DNA of 64,000 nt, taken from Panulirus ornatus. Its lineage: Eukaryota; Arthropoda; Malacostraca; Decapoda; Palinuridae. Location of the stretch: NCBI RefSeq assembly GCF_036320965.1, contig NC_092241.1, positions 27,600,797 to 27,664,796 on the forward strand, read 5' to 3'. Below, piece by piece: positions 12,101 through 25,300 of the stretch. The notes under the pieces were generated by a model, which saw nothing but the letters and a program-made list of their open reading frames with translations, was not told the DNA's origin and made no database searches. Numbering within the stretch: position 1 is the stretch's first letter; each line of letters opens with the position of its first letter. The translations under genes were made by a program, and so were the position numbers.

Positions 12101-15100
12101 TCCATTCGAAAAATACTAGAAATCTTAGGAAATACTTCAGGGTAATTTTTTGCTCAAAAAGCGTTTTCATTCACAACTCTTATATAAAATGATAAAACCT
12201 TTCTATAGTTGATATAAGCAAGGAAAATAACTAGTTATGCTTCACTTAACCGTAAATACCCGATTCATTAGTAACGAAAATTAACACAATCACCTTCAAA
12301 TGAAATAAGTAATTACATGCCTGAATGACACCTAAACAAAATTTTAGCCCCATATTCATAATCAGGAAGAAAAATGGAATTTATACTGAAGTTTTCAAGA
12401 ATATCTAATTCCATTCGAAAAATACTAAAAATCCTAGGTAATACTTCAGGGTAATCTTTCGCCCAAAAAACTTTTTCTTTCAAAACTGTAACGTAACATG
12501 ATGAAACCCTTCTATACTTGACATAAGCTGGGAAAATATGTAGTTATGCTGCCATTGACCGTAAATTCCCGATTGATATGAAGAGAAAATATGACAAAAT
12601 TTTCTTCAAATATGATTATTGATCAAAGGACTAAATGACCAGTAAACCATATTTTAGCCCCAGATTTAAATTCAGGATGAGAAAAAGACCTTATATTGAT
12701 GTTTTCAAGGAAATCTATTTCCCTTCGAAAAATAGTTCAGGGTATTTTTTCGCCCAAAAAACTTTTTCCTTCACAACTCTCAAATGAGATGATAAATCCC
12801 TTCTATACTTGACATAAGCATGGAAAATAACTAGTTACGCTTCTCTTGACCCAAAATACCCGATTTATTAGTACCGACAAATTACACATTCATCTTCAAA
12901 TGAAATCATTAATTACAAACCTGAATGACCCCTAAACAAAATTTTAGCCACATATTCATAATCAGCAACAAAAATGGAATTTATACTAAAGTTTTCAAGA
13001 AAACCTAATTCCCTACCAAAAATACTAAAAATCCTAGGTAATACTTCAGGGAAATTTTTCGCCTAAAAAACTTTTTCTTTCAGAACTATAATATAACATG
13101 ATGAAACCCTTCTATACTTGATATAAGCTGGGAAAATATGTAATTATGCTGCCCTTGACGGTAAATTCCCGATTAATACGAACCGAAAATATGACAAAAA
13201 TGTTTTCTTATATGATTATTGATCAAAGGACTAAATGACCAGTAAACCATATTTTAGCCCCAGATTTAAATTCAGGATGAGAAAGAGACCTTGTATTGAT
13301 GTTTTCAAGCAAAACTATTTTCCTTCGAAAAATACCAAAAAACACAGGTAATAGTTCAGGGTATTTTTTCGCCCAAAAAAACTTTTTCCTTCACAACTCT
13401 CCAGTGAGATGATACATCCCTTCTATACTTGACATAAGCATGGAAAATAAGTAGTTATTCTTCTCTTGACAGGAAATACCCGATTTGTTAGTAAAGACAA
13501 ATTACACATTAATCTTCAAATGAAATAATTAAATACAAACCTGAATGACCCCTAAACAAAATTTTAGCCCCATATTCATAATCAGCAAGAAAAATGGAAT
13601 TTATACTAAAGTTGTCAAGAAAATCTAATTCCCTACCAAAAATACTAAAAATCCTAGGTAATACTTCAGGGTAATTTTTCGCCTAAAAAAATTTTTCTTT
13701 CAGAACTGTAATATAACATGATGAAACCCTTCTATACTTAATATAAGCTGGGAAAATATGTAATTATGCTGCCCTTGACGGTAAATTCCCGATTAATACG
13801 AACCGAAAATATGACAAAAATGTTTTCTTATATGATTATTGATCAAAGGACTAAATGACCAGTAAACCATATTTTAGCCCCAGATTTAAATTTAGGATGA
13901 GAAAGAGACCTTATATTGAAGTATTCAAGCAAAACTATTTTCCTTCGAAAAATACCAAAAAACACAGGTATTAGTTCAGGGTATTTTTTCGCCCAAAAAC
14001 TTTCTCCTTCACAACTCTCCAGTGAGATGATACATCCCTTCTATACTTGACATAAGCATGGAAAATAAGTAGTTATGCTTCTCTGATTAAACCTTTCTAT
14101 AGTTGATATAAGCAAGGAAATTAACTAGTTATGCTTCACTTCACTTAAACGCAAATACCCGACTTATTAGTACCGAAAATTTACATAATCACCTTCAACT
14201 GAAACTAGTAATTACATACCTGAGTGACCCCTAAACAAAATTTTAACCCCATATTCATAATCAGCAAGAAAAATGGAATTTATACTGGTTTTCAAGAAAA
14301 TCTAATTCCCTTCGAAAAATACTAAAAATCCTAGGGTAATTTTTCGTCCAAAAAAACATTTTCTTTCTGAACTGTAACGTAACATGATGAAACCCTTCTA
14401 TACTTGATATGAGCCGGGAAAATATGTAATTATGCTGCCTTTGACCGTAAATTCCCGATTAATACGAACCGAATATATGCCAAAATTTTCTTCAAATATG
14501 ATTATTGATAAAAGGACTAAATGACCAATAAACCATATTTTAGCACCAGATTTAAATTCAGGATGAGAAAGAGACCTTATATTAAAGTTTTCAAGCAAAT
14601 CTATTTCCCTTTAAAAATACCAAAAAACACAGGGTATTTTTTCGCCCAAAAAACTTTTTCCTACACAACTCTCAAATGAGACGATAAATCCCTTCTATAC
14701 TTCGCATAAGCATGGAAAATAACTAGTTATGCTTCTCTTGACCGCAAATACCCGATTTATTAGTACCGACAAATTACACATTCATCTTCAAATGAAATCA
14801 TTAATTACAAACATGAATGACCCCTAAAGAAAATTTTAACCCAAGATTCATAATCAGCATGAAACATGGAATTTAACCTGTAGTTTTCAAGGATATCTAA
14901 ATCCTTTCGAAAAACACTAAAAATCATATGTAATACTTCAGGGTAATTTTTCGCCCAAAAAACATTTTCCTTCACATTTCTCATATAACAGGATAAAACC
15001 TTTTTATAGTTGACATAAACATGGAAAATAGATAGTTATGCTTCTCTTGACGGGAAATACCCGATTTATTATTGCCGAAAAATTACACAATCATCTTCAA

Positions 15101-18100
15101 GTGAAATCAGTAATTACAGGCCTGAATGACCCCTAAACAAAATTATAACAACAAATCCTTCTTCTGCATGAAAAATGGAATTTATACTGATCTTTTCAAG
15201 AAAATCTAATTCCATTCGAAAAATACTAAAAATCATACTTCAGGGTACTTTTTTGCTCAAAAAACTTTTTCCTTCACAACTCTCATATAACATGATAAAA
15301 CCTTTCCATAGTTGACATAAGCAAGGAAAATAACTAGTTATGCTTCACTTAACCGCAAATATCCGTTTTATTAGTACCGAAAATTTACAATCACCAAATC
15401 AAATAAGTAATTACATGCCTGAATGACCACTAAACAAAATTTTAGCCCCATATTAATAATCAGCAAGAAAAATTGAATTTATACTGAAGTTTTCAAGAAA
15501 ATCTAATTCCCTTCGAAAAATACTAAATATCCTAGGTAATACTTCAGGGTAATTTTTCGCCCAAAAAACTTTTTCTTTCAGAACTGTAACGTAACATAAT
15601 GAAACCCTTCTATACTTGATATAAGCTGGGAAAATATGTCGTTATGCTGCCATTGACCGTAAATTCCCGATTAAAACGAACCGAATATATGACAAAATTT
15701 TCTTCAAATATGATTATTGATCAAAGGACTAAATGACCATTAAACCATAGTTTAGCCCAATATTTAAATTCAGGATGAGAAAGAGACCTTATATTGAAGT
15801 TTTCAAACAAATCTATCTCCCTTCGAAAAATACCAAAAAACACAGGTAATAATAGTCCAGGGTTTTTTTTCGGCCAAAAAACTTTTTCTTTCAGAACTGT
15901 AACATAACATGATGAAACCCTTCTATACTTGATATAAGCCGGGAAAATATGTAGTTATGCTGCCCTTGACCGTAAATTCCCGATTAATACGAACCGAATA
16001 TATGACAAAATTTTCTTCAAATATGATTATTGATAAAAGGACGAAATGACCATTAAACCATATTTTAGCCCCAGATTTAAATTCAGGATGAGAAAGAGAC
16101 CTTATATTAAAGTTCTCAAGCAAATCTATTTCCCTTCACTTCAAAAAATACCAAAAAAAAACAGATATTTTTTCGCCTAAAAACTTTTTCCTACACAACT
16201 CTCAAATGAGATGATAAATCCCTTCTATACTTCACATAAGCATGGAAAATAACTAGTTAAGCTTCTCTTGACCGCAAATACCCGATTTCTTAGTACCGGC
16301 AAATTACACATTCATCTTCAAATGAAATCATTAATTACAAACATGAATGACCCCTAAAGAAAATTTTAACCCAAGATTCATAATCAGCATGAAACATGGA
16401 ATTTAACCTGTAGTTTTCAAGGATATCTAAATCCTTTCGAAAAACACTTTTTCTTTCAGAACTGTAACATAACATGATGAAACTCATCTACACTTGATAT
16501 AAGCTGGGAAAATACGTAGTTATGCTGCCCTTGACCGTAAATTCCCGATTAATACGAACCGAATATATGACAAAATTTTCTTCAAATATTATTATTGATC
16601 AAAGGATTAAATGACCAGTAAACCATATTTTAGCCCATATTTTAATTCAGGATGAGAAAGAGACTTTATATTGAAGTTTTCAAGCAAATCTATTTCCCTT
16701 CTAAAAATACCAAAAAACACAGGTAATAGTTCAGGGTATTTTTTCGCCCAAAACACTTTTTCCTTCGCAGCTCTCAAATGAGATGATAAATCCCTTCTAT
16801 ACTTGACATAAGCATGGAAAATAACTAGTTATGCTTTTCTTGACCAGTAATACCCGATTTATTAATACCGACAAATTACATATAAATCTTCAAATGTAAT
16901 CATTAATTACAAACATGAATGACCCTTACAGAAAATCTTAATCCGAGATTCATAATCAGCATGAAAAATGGAATATAAACTGTAGTTTTCAAGGATATCT
17001 AAATCGCTTCGAAAAAGACTAAAAATCATAGGTAATACTTCAGGGTAATTTCTCGCCCAAAAAACTTTTTCCTTCACAACTCTCATATAACATGATAAAA
17101 CCTTTCTATAGTTGATATAAACATGGAAAATAGATAGTTATGCTTCTCTTGACGGGAAATACCCGATTTATTAGTGCCGAAAAATTACACAATCATTTTC
17201 AAGTGAAATCATTAATTACTGCCTGAATGACCCCTAAACAAAATTATAACAACAGATTCATCTTCAGCATGAAAAATGGAATTATACTGAACTTTTCAAG
17301 GAAATCTAATTCCATTAAAAGAAGGCTAAAAATCATATGTAATGCCAAGGTAATTTTTTGCTCAAAAAACGTTTTCCTTCACAACTCTCATATAACATGA
17401 TAAAACCTTTCTATGGTTGCCATAAGCAAGGAAATTAACTAGTTATGCTTCACTTAACCAGAAATACCCGATTTATTAGTAACGAAATTTACACAATCAC
17501 CTTCAAATGAAATAAGTAATTGCATACCTGAATGACCCCCAATCAAAATTTTAGCCCCATATTCATAATCAGCAAGAAAAATGGAATTTATACTGAAGTT
17601 TTCAAGAAAATCTAATTCCCTTCGAAAAATACTAAAAATCCTAGGTAATACTTCAGGGTAATTTTTCGCCCAAAAAACTTTTTCTTTCAGAACTGTAACG
17701 TAATATGATGAAACCCTTCTATACTTGATATAAGCTGGGAAAATATGTAGTTATGCTGCCCTTGACTGTAAATTGCCGATTAATACGAGCCGAATATATG
17801 ACAAAAAATTTTTCTGATATGATTATTGATAAAAGGACTAAATGACCAGTAAACCATATTTTAGCCCCATTTTTAAATTCAGGATGAGAAAGAGACCTTA
17901 TATTGAAGTTTTCAAGCAAATCTATTTCCCTTCGAAAAATACCAAGAAACACAGGGTATTTTTTCGCCCAAAAAACTTTTTCCTTCACAACTCTCAAATG
18001 AGATGAAAAATACCTTCTATACTTGATATAAGCTTGGAAAATAACTAGTTATGCTTCTCTTGACCACAAATACCCGATTTATTAGTACCGACAAATTACA

Positions 18101-19302
18101 CATTCATCTTAAAATGAAATCATTAATTACAAACCTGAATGACCCCTAAAAAAAATTATAACCCCAAATTCATAATCAGCATGAAAAATGGAATTGAAAC
18201 TGTACTTTACAAGGAAATCTAAATCCTTTCGAAAAAGACTAAAAATCATAAGCAATACTTAAGGGTAATATTTCGCCCAAAAAACTTTTTCCTTCACAAC
18301 TCTCATATAACATGATAAAACCTATCTATAGTTGACATAAACATGGAAAATAGATAGTTATGCTTCTCTTGACGTTAAATACCCGATTTATTGGTGCCGA
18401 AAAATTACACAATCATCTTCAAGTGAAATCATTAATTACAGGCCTGAATGACCCCTATACAAAATTATAACAACAGATTCATCTTCAGCATGAAAAATGG
18501 AATTTATACTGAACTTTTCAAGGAAATCTAATTCCATTAAAAGAAGGCTAAAAATCATATGTAATGCCAAGGTAATTTTTTGCTCAAAAAACGTTTTCCT
18601 TCACAACTCTCATATAACATGATAAAACCTTTCTATAGTTGCCATAAGCAAGGAAATTAACTAGTTATGCTTCACTTAACAGGAAATACCCGATTTATTA
18701 GTAACGAAATTTACACAATCACCTTCAAATGAAATAAGTAATTGCATACCTGAATGACCCCCAATCAAAATTTTAGCCCCATATTCATAATCAGCAAGAA
18801 AAATGGAATTTATACTGAAGTTTTCAAGAAAATCTAATTCCCTTCGAAAAATACTAAAAATCCTAGGTAATACTTCAGGGTAATTTTTCGCCCAAAAAAC
18901 TTTTTCTTTCAGAACTGTAACGTAATATGATGAAACCCTTCTATACTTGATATAAGCTGGGAAAATATGTAGCTATGCTGCCCTTGACTGTAAATTGCCG
19001 ATTAATACGAACCGAATATATGACAAAAAATTTTTCTAATATGATTATTGATAAAAGGACTAAATGACCAGTAAACCATATTTTAGCCCCATTTTTAAAT
19101 TCAGGATGAGAAAGAGACCTTATATTGAAGTTTTCAAGCAAATCTATTTCCCTTCGAAAAATACCAAGAAACACAGGTAATAGTTCAGGGTATTTTTTCG
19201 CCCAAAAAACTTTTTCCTTCACAACTCTCAAATGAGATGATAAATACCTTCTATACTTGATATAAGCATGGAAAATAACTAGTTATGCTTCTCTTGACCG
19301 CA
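9171..19302. repeat. 10.13 kb satellite superunit, copy 1
   Basis: Matches 19,303-29,446 base for base apart from scattered substitutions and small indels, at a constant offset of 10,131-10,133 until a 12-bp indel at ~17,956. The left limit is the last mismatch before long identity: CTTGACCCAAAATACCC here against CTTGACCGCAAATACCC in copy 2. It contains about 33 monomers, the hexameric half on the left and the tetrameric half on the right. It also includes private marks such as the truncated D monomer at 14,085 and the AAACACTTTTTC junction at 16,444, both mirrored in copy 2. By eye there are roughly one to eight differences per kilobase. Confidence 0.93.
14091..19302. repeat. Tetrameric higher-order repeat, ~1.23 kb (first block)
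   Basis: From ~14.1 kb the C and D monomer types disappear and the cycle becomes A-B-E-F. Successive A monomers near 17,727 and 18,949 are 1,222 bp apart and nearly identical over their full unit. A-type monomers in this block have diagnostic changes such as AACCGAATATATG instead of AACAGAAAATATG and TTGATAAAAGGAC instead of TTGATCAAAGGAC. The block starts right after a truncated D monomer that ends at CTTCTCTGATTAAACC near 14,085. Direct A-A neighbours and shortened monomers near 15,930 and 16,450 show local unequal exchange. Confidence 0.85.
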
Positions 19303-22300
19303 AATACCCGATTTATTAGTACCGACAAATTACACATTCATCTTCAAATGAAATCATTAATTACAAACCTGAATGACCCCTAAACAAAATTTTAGCCCCA
19401 TAGTCATAATCAACAACAAAAATGGAATTTATACTAAAGTTTTCAAGAAAATCTAATTCCCAACCAAAAATACTAAAAATCCTATGTAATACTTCAGGGT
19501 AATTTTTCGCCTAAAAAGCTTTTTCTTTCAGAACTGTAATATAACATGATGAAACCCTTCAATACTTGATATAAGCTGGGAAAATATGTAATTATGCTGC
19601 CCTTGACGGTAAATTCCCGAATAATAAACCGAAAATATGACAAAAATGTTTTCTTATATGATTATTGATCAAAGGACTAAATGACCAGTAAACCATATTT
19701 TAGCCCCAGATTTAAAGTCAGGATGAGAAAGAGACCTTATATTGAAGTTTTCAAGCAAAACTATTTTCCTTCGAAAAATACCAAAAAACACAGGTTCAGG
19801 GTATTTTTTCGCTCAAAAAACTTTTTCCTTCACATCTCTCCAGTGAGATGACAAATCCCTTCTATACTTGACATATGCATGGAAAATAAGTAGTTATGCT
19901 TCTCTTGACAAGAAATACCCGATTTGTTAGTAAAGACAAATTACACATTAATCTTCAAATGAAATAATTAAATACAAATTAGAATGATCCCTGAAGAAAA
20001 TTTTAATTCCAGATTCATAATCAGCATGAAAAATGGAATTTAAACTGTAGTTTTTAAGGAAATGTAAATCCTTTCGAAAAAGACTAAAATTCATAGGTAA
20101 TACTTCAGGATAATTTTTCGCCCAAAAAACTTTTTCTTTCACAACTCTCATATAAAATGATAAACCCTTTCTATTGTTCACATAAACATGGAAAATAGAT
20201 AGTTATGCTTCTATTGACGGGAAATACCCGATTTTATTAGTGCCGAAAAATTACATAATCATCTTCAAGTGAAATCATTAATTACAGGCCTGAATGACCC
20301 CTAAACCAAATCATAACAACATATTCATGTTCAGTATAAAAAATGGAATTCATACTGAACTTTTCAAGGAAATCTAATTCCATTCGAAAAATACTAGAAA
20401 TCTTAGGAAATACTTCAGGGTAATTTTTTCTCAAAAAACGTTTTCATTCACAAATCTTATATAAATGATAAAACCTTTCTATAGTTGATATAAGCAAGGA
20501 AAATAACTAGTTATGCTTCACTTAACCGTAAATACCCGATTCATTAGTAACGAAAATTTACACAATCACCTTCAAATGAAATAAGTAATTACATGCCTGA
20601 ATGACCCCTAAACAAAATTATAGCCCCATATTCATAATCAGGAAGAAAAATGGAAATTATACTGAAGTTTTCACGAATATCTAATGCCCTTCGAAAAATA
20701 CTAAAAATCCTAGGTAATACTTCAGGGTAATTTTTCGCCCAAAAAAGTTTTTCTTTCAAAACTGTAACGTAACATGATGAAACCCTTCTATACTTGATAT
20801 AAGCTGGGAAAATATGTAGTAATGCTGCCCTTGACCGTAAATTCCCGATTAATATGAACAGAAAATATGACAAATTTTCTTCAAATATGATTATTGATCA
20901 AAGGACTAAATGACCAGTAAACCATATTTTAGCCCCAGATTTAAATTCACGATGAGAAAAAGACCTTATATTGATGTTTTCAAGCAAATCTATTTCCCTT
21001 CGAAAAATACCAAAAAACACAGGTAATAGTGCAGAGCATTTTTTCGCCCAAAAAACTTTTTCCTTCACAACTCTCAAATGAGTTGATAAAACCCTTCTAT
21101 ACTTGACCTAAGCATGGAAAATAACTAGTTATGCTTCTCTTGACCCAAAATACCCGATTTATTAGTACCGACAAATTACACATTCATCTTCAAATGAAAT
21201 CATTAATTACAAACCTGAATGACCCCTAAACAAAATTTTAGCCCAAGATTCATAATAAGCAAGAAAATTGGAATTTATACTAAAGTTTTCAAGAAAATCT
21301 AATTCCCTACCAAAAATACTAAAAATCCTAGGTAATACTTCAGGGTAATTTTTCGTCTAAAAAACTTTTTCTTTCAGAACTGTAATATATCATGATAAAA
21401 CCCTTCTATACTTGATATAAGCTGGAAAAATATGTAATTATGCTGCCCTTCACGGTAAATTCCCGATTAATACGAACAGAAAATATGACAAAAATATTTT
21501 CTTATATGATTATTGATCAAAGGACTAAATGACCAGTAAACCATATTTTAGCCCCAGATTTAAATTCAGGATGAGAAAGAGACCTTATAATGAAGTTTTC
21601 AAGCAAAACTATTTTCCTTCAAAAAATACCAAAAAACACAGGTAATAGTTCAGGGTATTTTTTCGCCTAAAAAACTTTTTCCTTCACAACTCTCCAGTGA
21701 GATGACAAATCCCTTCTATACTTGACATAAGCATGGAAAATAAGTAGTTATGCTTCTCTTGACAGGAAATACCCGATTTGTTAGTAAAGACAAATTACAC
21801 ATTAATCTTCAAATGAAATAATCAAATACAAACCTGAATGACCCCTGAAAAAAATTTTAATTCCAGATTCATAATCAGCATGAAAAATGGAATTTAAACT
21901 GTAGTTTTTTAAGGAAATCTCAATCCTTTCGAAAAAGACTAAAATTCAAAGGTAATACTTCAGGATAATTTTTGCCCAAAAAACTTTTTCCTTCACAACT
22001 CTCAATAAAATGATAAACCCTTTCTATTGTTGACATAAACATGGAAAATAGATAGTTATGCTTCTCTTGACGGGAAATACCCGATGTATTAGTGCCGAAA
22101 AATTACATAATCATCTTCAAGTGAAATCATTAATTACAGGCCTGAATGACCCCTAAACAAAATCATAACAACATGTTCATGTTCAGCATAAAAAATGGAA
22201 TTCATACTGAACTTTTCAAGGAAATCTAATTCCATTCGAAAAATACTAGAAATCTTAGGAAATACTTCAGGGTAATTTTTTGCTCAAAAAGCGTTTTCAT

Positions 22301-25300
22301 TCACAACTCTTATATAAAATGATAAAACCTTTCTATAGTTGATATAAGCAAGGAAAATAACTAGTTATGCTTCACTTAACCGTAAATACCCGATTCATTA
22401 GTAACGAAAATTAACACAATCACCTTCAAATGAAATAAGTAATTACATGCCTGAATGACACCTAAACAAAATTTTAGCCCCATATTCATAATCAGGAAGA
22501 AAAATGGAATTTATACTGAAGTTTTCAAGAATATCTAATTCCATTCGAAAAATACTAAAAATCCTAGGTAATACTTCAGGGTAATCTTTCGCCCAAAAAA
22601 CTTTTTCTTTCAAAACTGTAACGTAACATGATGAAACCCTTCTATACTTGACATAAGCTGGGAAAATATGTAGTTATGCTGCCATTGACCGTAAATTCCC
22701 GATTGATATGAAGAGAAAATATGACAAAATTTTCTTCAAATATGATTATTGATCAAAGGACTAAATGACCAGTAAACCATATTTTTAGCCCCAGATTTAA
22801 ATTCAGGATGAGAAAAAGACCTTATATTGATGTTTTCAAGGAAATCTATTTCCCTTCGAAAAATAGTTCAGGGTATTTTTTCGCCCAAAAAACTTTTTCC
22901 TTCACAACTCTCAAATGAGATGATAAATCCCTTCTATACTTGACATAAGCATGGAAAATAACTAGTTACGCTTCTCTTGACCCAAAATGCCCGATTTATT
23001 AGTACCGACAAATTACACATTCATCTTCAAATGAAATCATTAATTACAAACCTGAATGACCCCTAAACAAAATTTTAGCCACATATTCATAATCAGCAAC
23101 AAAAATGGAATTTATACTAAAGTTTTCAAGAAAACCTAATTCCCTACCAAAAATACTAAAAATCCTAGGTAATACTTCAGGGAAATTTTTCGCCTAAAAA
23201 ACTTTTTCTTTCAGAACTGTAATATAACATGATGAAACCCTTCTATACTTAATATAAGCTGGGAAAATATGTAATTATGCTGCCCTTGACGGTAAATTCC
23301 CGATTAATACGAACCGAAAATATGACAAAAATGTTTTCTTATATGATTATTGATCAAAGGACTAAATGACCAATAAACCATATTTTAGCCCCAGATTTAA
23401 ATTCAGGATGAGAAAGAGACCTTGTATTGATGTTTTCAAGCAAAACTATTTTCCTTCGAAAAATACCAAAAAACACAGGTAATAGTTCAGGGTATTTTTT
23501 CGCCCAAAAAAACTTTTTCCTTCACAACTCTCCAGTGAGATGATACATCCCTTCTATACTTGACATAAGCATGGAAAATAAGTAGTTATGCTTCTCTTGA
23601 CAGGAAATACCCGATTTGTTAGTAAAGACAAATTACACATTAATCTTCAAATGAAATAATTAAATACAAACCTGAATGACCCCTAAACAAAATTTTAGCC
23701 CCATATTCATAATCAGCAAGAAAAATGGAATTTATACTAAAGTTGTCAAGAAAATCTAATTCCCTACCAAAAATACTAAAAATCCTAGGTAATACTTCAG
23801 GGTAATTTTTCGCCTAAAAAAATTTTTCTTTCAGAACTGTAATATAACATGATGAAACCCTTCTATACTTAATATAAGCTGGGAAAATATGTAATTATGC
23901 TGCCCTTGACGGTAAATTCCCGATTAATACGAACCGAAAATATGACAAAAATGTTTTCTTATATGATTATTGATCAAAGGACTAAATGACCAGTAAACCA
24001 TATTTTAGCCCCAGATTTAAATTTAGGATGAGAAAGAGACCTTATATTGAAGTTTTCAAGCAAAACTATTTTCCTTCGAAAAATACCAAAAAACACAGGT
24101 ATTAGTTCAGGGTATTTTTTCGCCCAAAAACTTTCTCCTTCACAACTCTCCAGTGAGATGATAAATCCCTTCTATACTTGACATAAGCATGGAAAATAAG
24201 TAGTTATGCTTCTCTGATTAAACCTTTCTATAGTTGATATAAGCAAGGAAATTAACTAGTTATGCTTCACTTCACTTAAACGCAAATACCCGACTTATTA
24301 GTACCGAAAATTTACATAATCACCTTCGACTGAAACTAGTAATTACATACCTGAGTGACCCCTAAACAAAATTTTAACCCCATATTCATAATCAGCAAGG
24401 AAAATGGAATTTATACAGGTTTTCAAGAAAATCTAATTCCCTTCGAAAAATACTAAAAATCCTAGGGTAATTTTTCGTCCAAAAAAAACATTTTCTTTCT
24501 GAACTGTAACGTAACATGATGAAACCCTTCTATACTTGATATGAGCCGGGAAAATATGTAATTATGCTGCCTTTGACCGTAAATTCCCGATTAATACGAA
24601 CCGAATATATGCCAAAATTTTCTTCAAATATGATTATTGATAAAAGGACTAAATGACCAATAAACCATATTTTAGCACCAGATTTAAATTCAGGATGAGA
24701 AAGAGACCTTATATTAAAGTTTTCAAGCAAATCTATTTCCCTTTAAAGATACCAAAAAACACAGGGTATTTTTTCGCCCAAAAAACTTTTTCCTACACAA
24801 CTCTCAAATGAGACGATAAATCCCTTCTATACTTCGCATAAGCATGGAAAATAACTAGTTATGCTTCTCTTGACCGCAAATACCCGATTTATTAGTACCG
24901 ACAAATTACACATTCATCTTCAAATGAAATCATTAATTACAAACATGAATGACCCCTAAAGAAAATTTTAACCCAAGATTCATAATCAGCATGAAACATG
25001 GAATTTAACCTGTAGTTTTCAAGGATATCTAAATCCTTTCGAAAAACACTAAAAATCATATGTAATACTTCAGGGTAATTTTTCGCCCAAAAAACATTTT
25101 CCTTCACATTTCTCATATAACAGGATAAAACCTTTTTATAGTTGACATAAACATGGAAAATAGATAGTTATGCTTCTCTTGACGGGAAATACCCGATTTA
25201 TTATTGCCGAAAAATTACACAATCATCTTCAAGTGAAATCAGTAATTACAGGCCTGAATGACCCCTAAACAAAATTATAACAACAAATCCTTCTTCTGCA

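Larger units (their letters stand above)
1..14090. repeat. Hexameric higher-order repeat, ~1.85 kb
   Basis: Monomers cycle in the order A (head GGGAAAATATGTAG, GCTGCCC, with AACAGAAAATATG), B (ATAACTAGTTATG, CTTGACCC), C (as A but GTAATTATG and GGTAAATTCCC), D (AATAAGTAGTTATG, GACAGG), E (AATAGATAGTTATG, GACGGG) and F (TATAAGCAAGG, CTTCACTTAACC). A-to-A distances are about 1,843 (5,742 to 7,585), 1,846 (8,822 to 10,668) and 1,853 (10,668 to 12,521). Shortened cycles lacking B and C occur at 1,850-3,073 and 7,585-8,821. A monomer with a ~35-bp deletion lies near 3,430, and an A monomer fused to the D/E region lies near 5,080. Confidence 0.9.

Noticed and set aside
17719..19231. Minus-strand frames of 92-96 codons covering almost a whole satellite monomer (also at 27,851 and 29,085)
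   Set aside because: They recur only because the monomer recurs. Most monomers carry stops or indels in this frame, monomer length is not kept as a multiple of three, and the composition is that of the AT-rich satellite.
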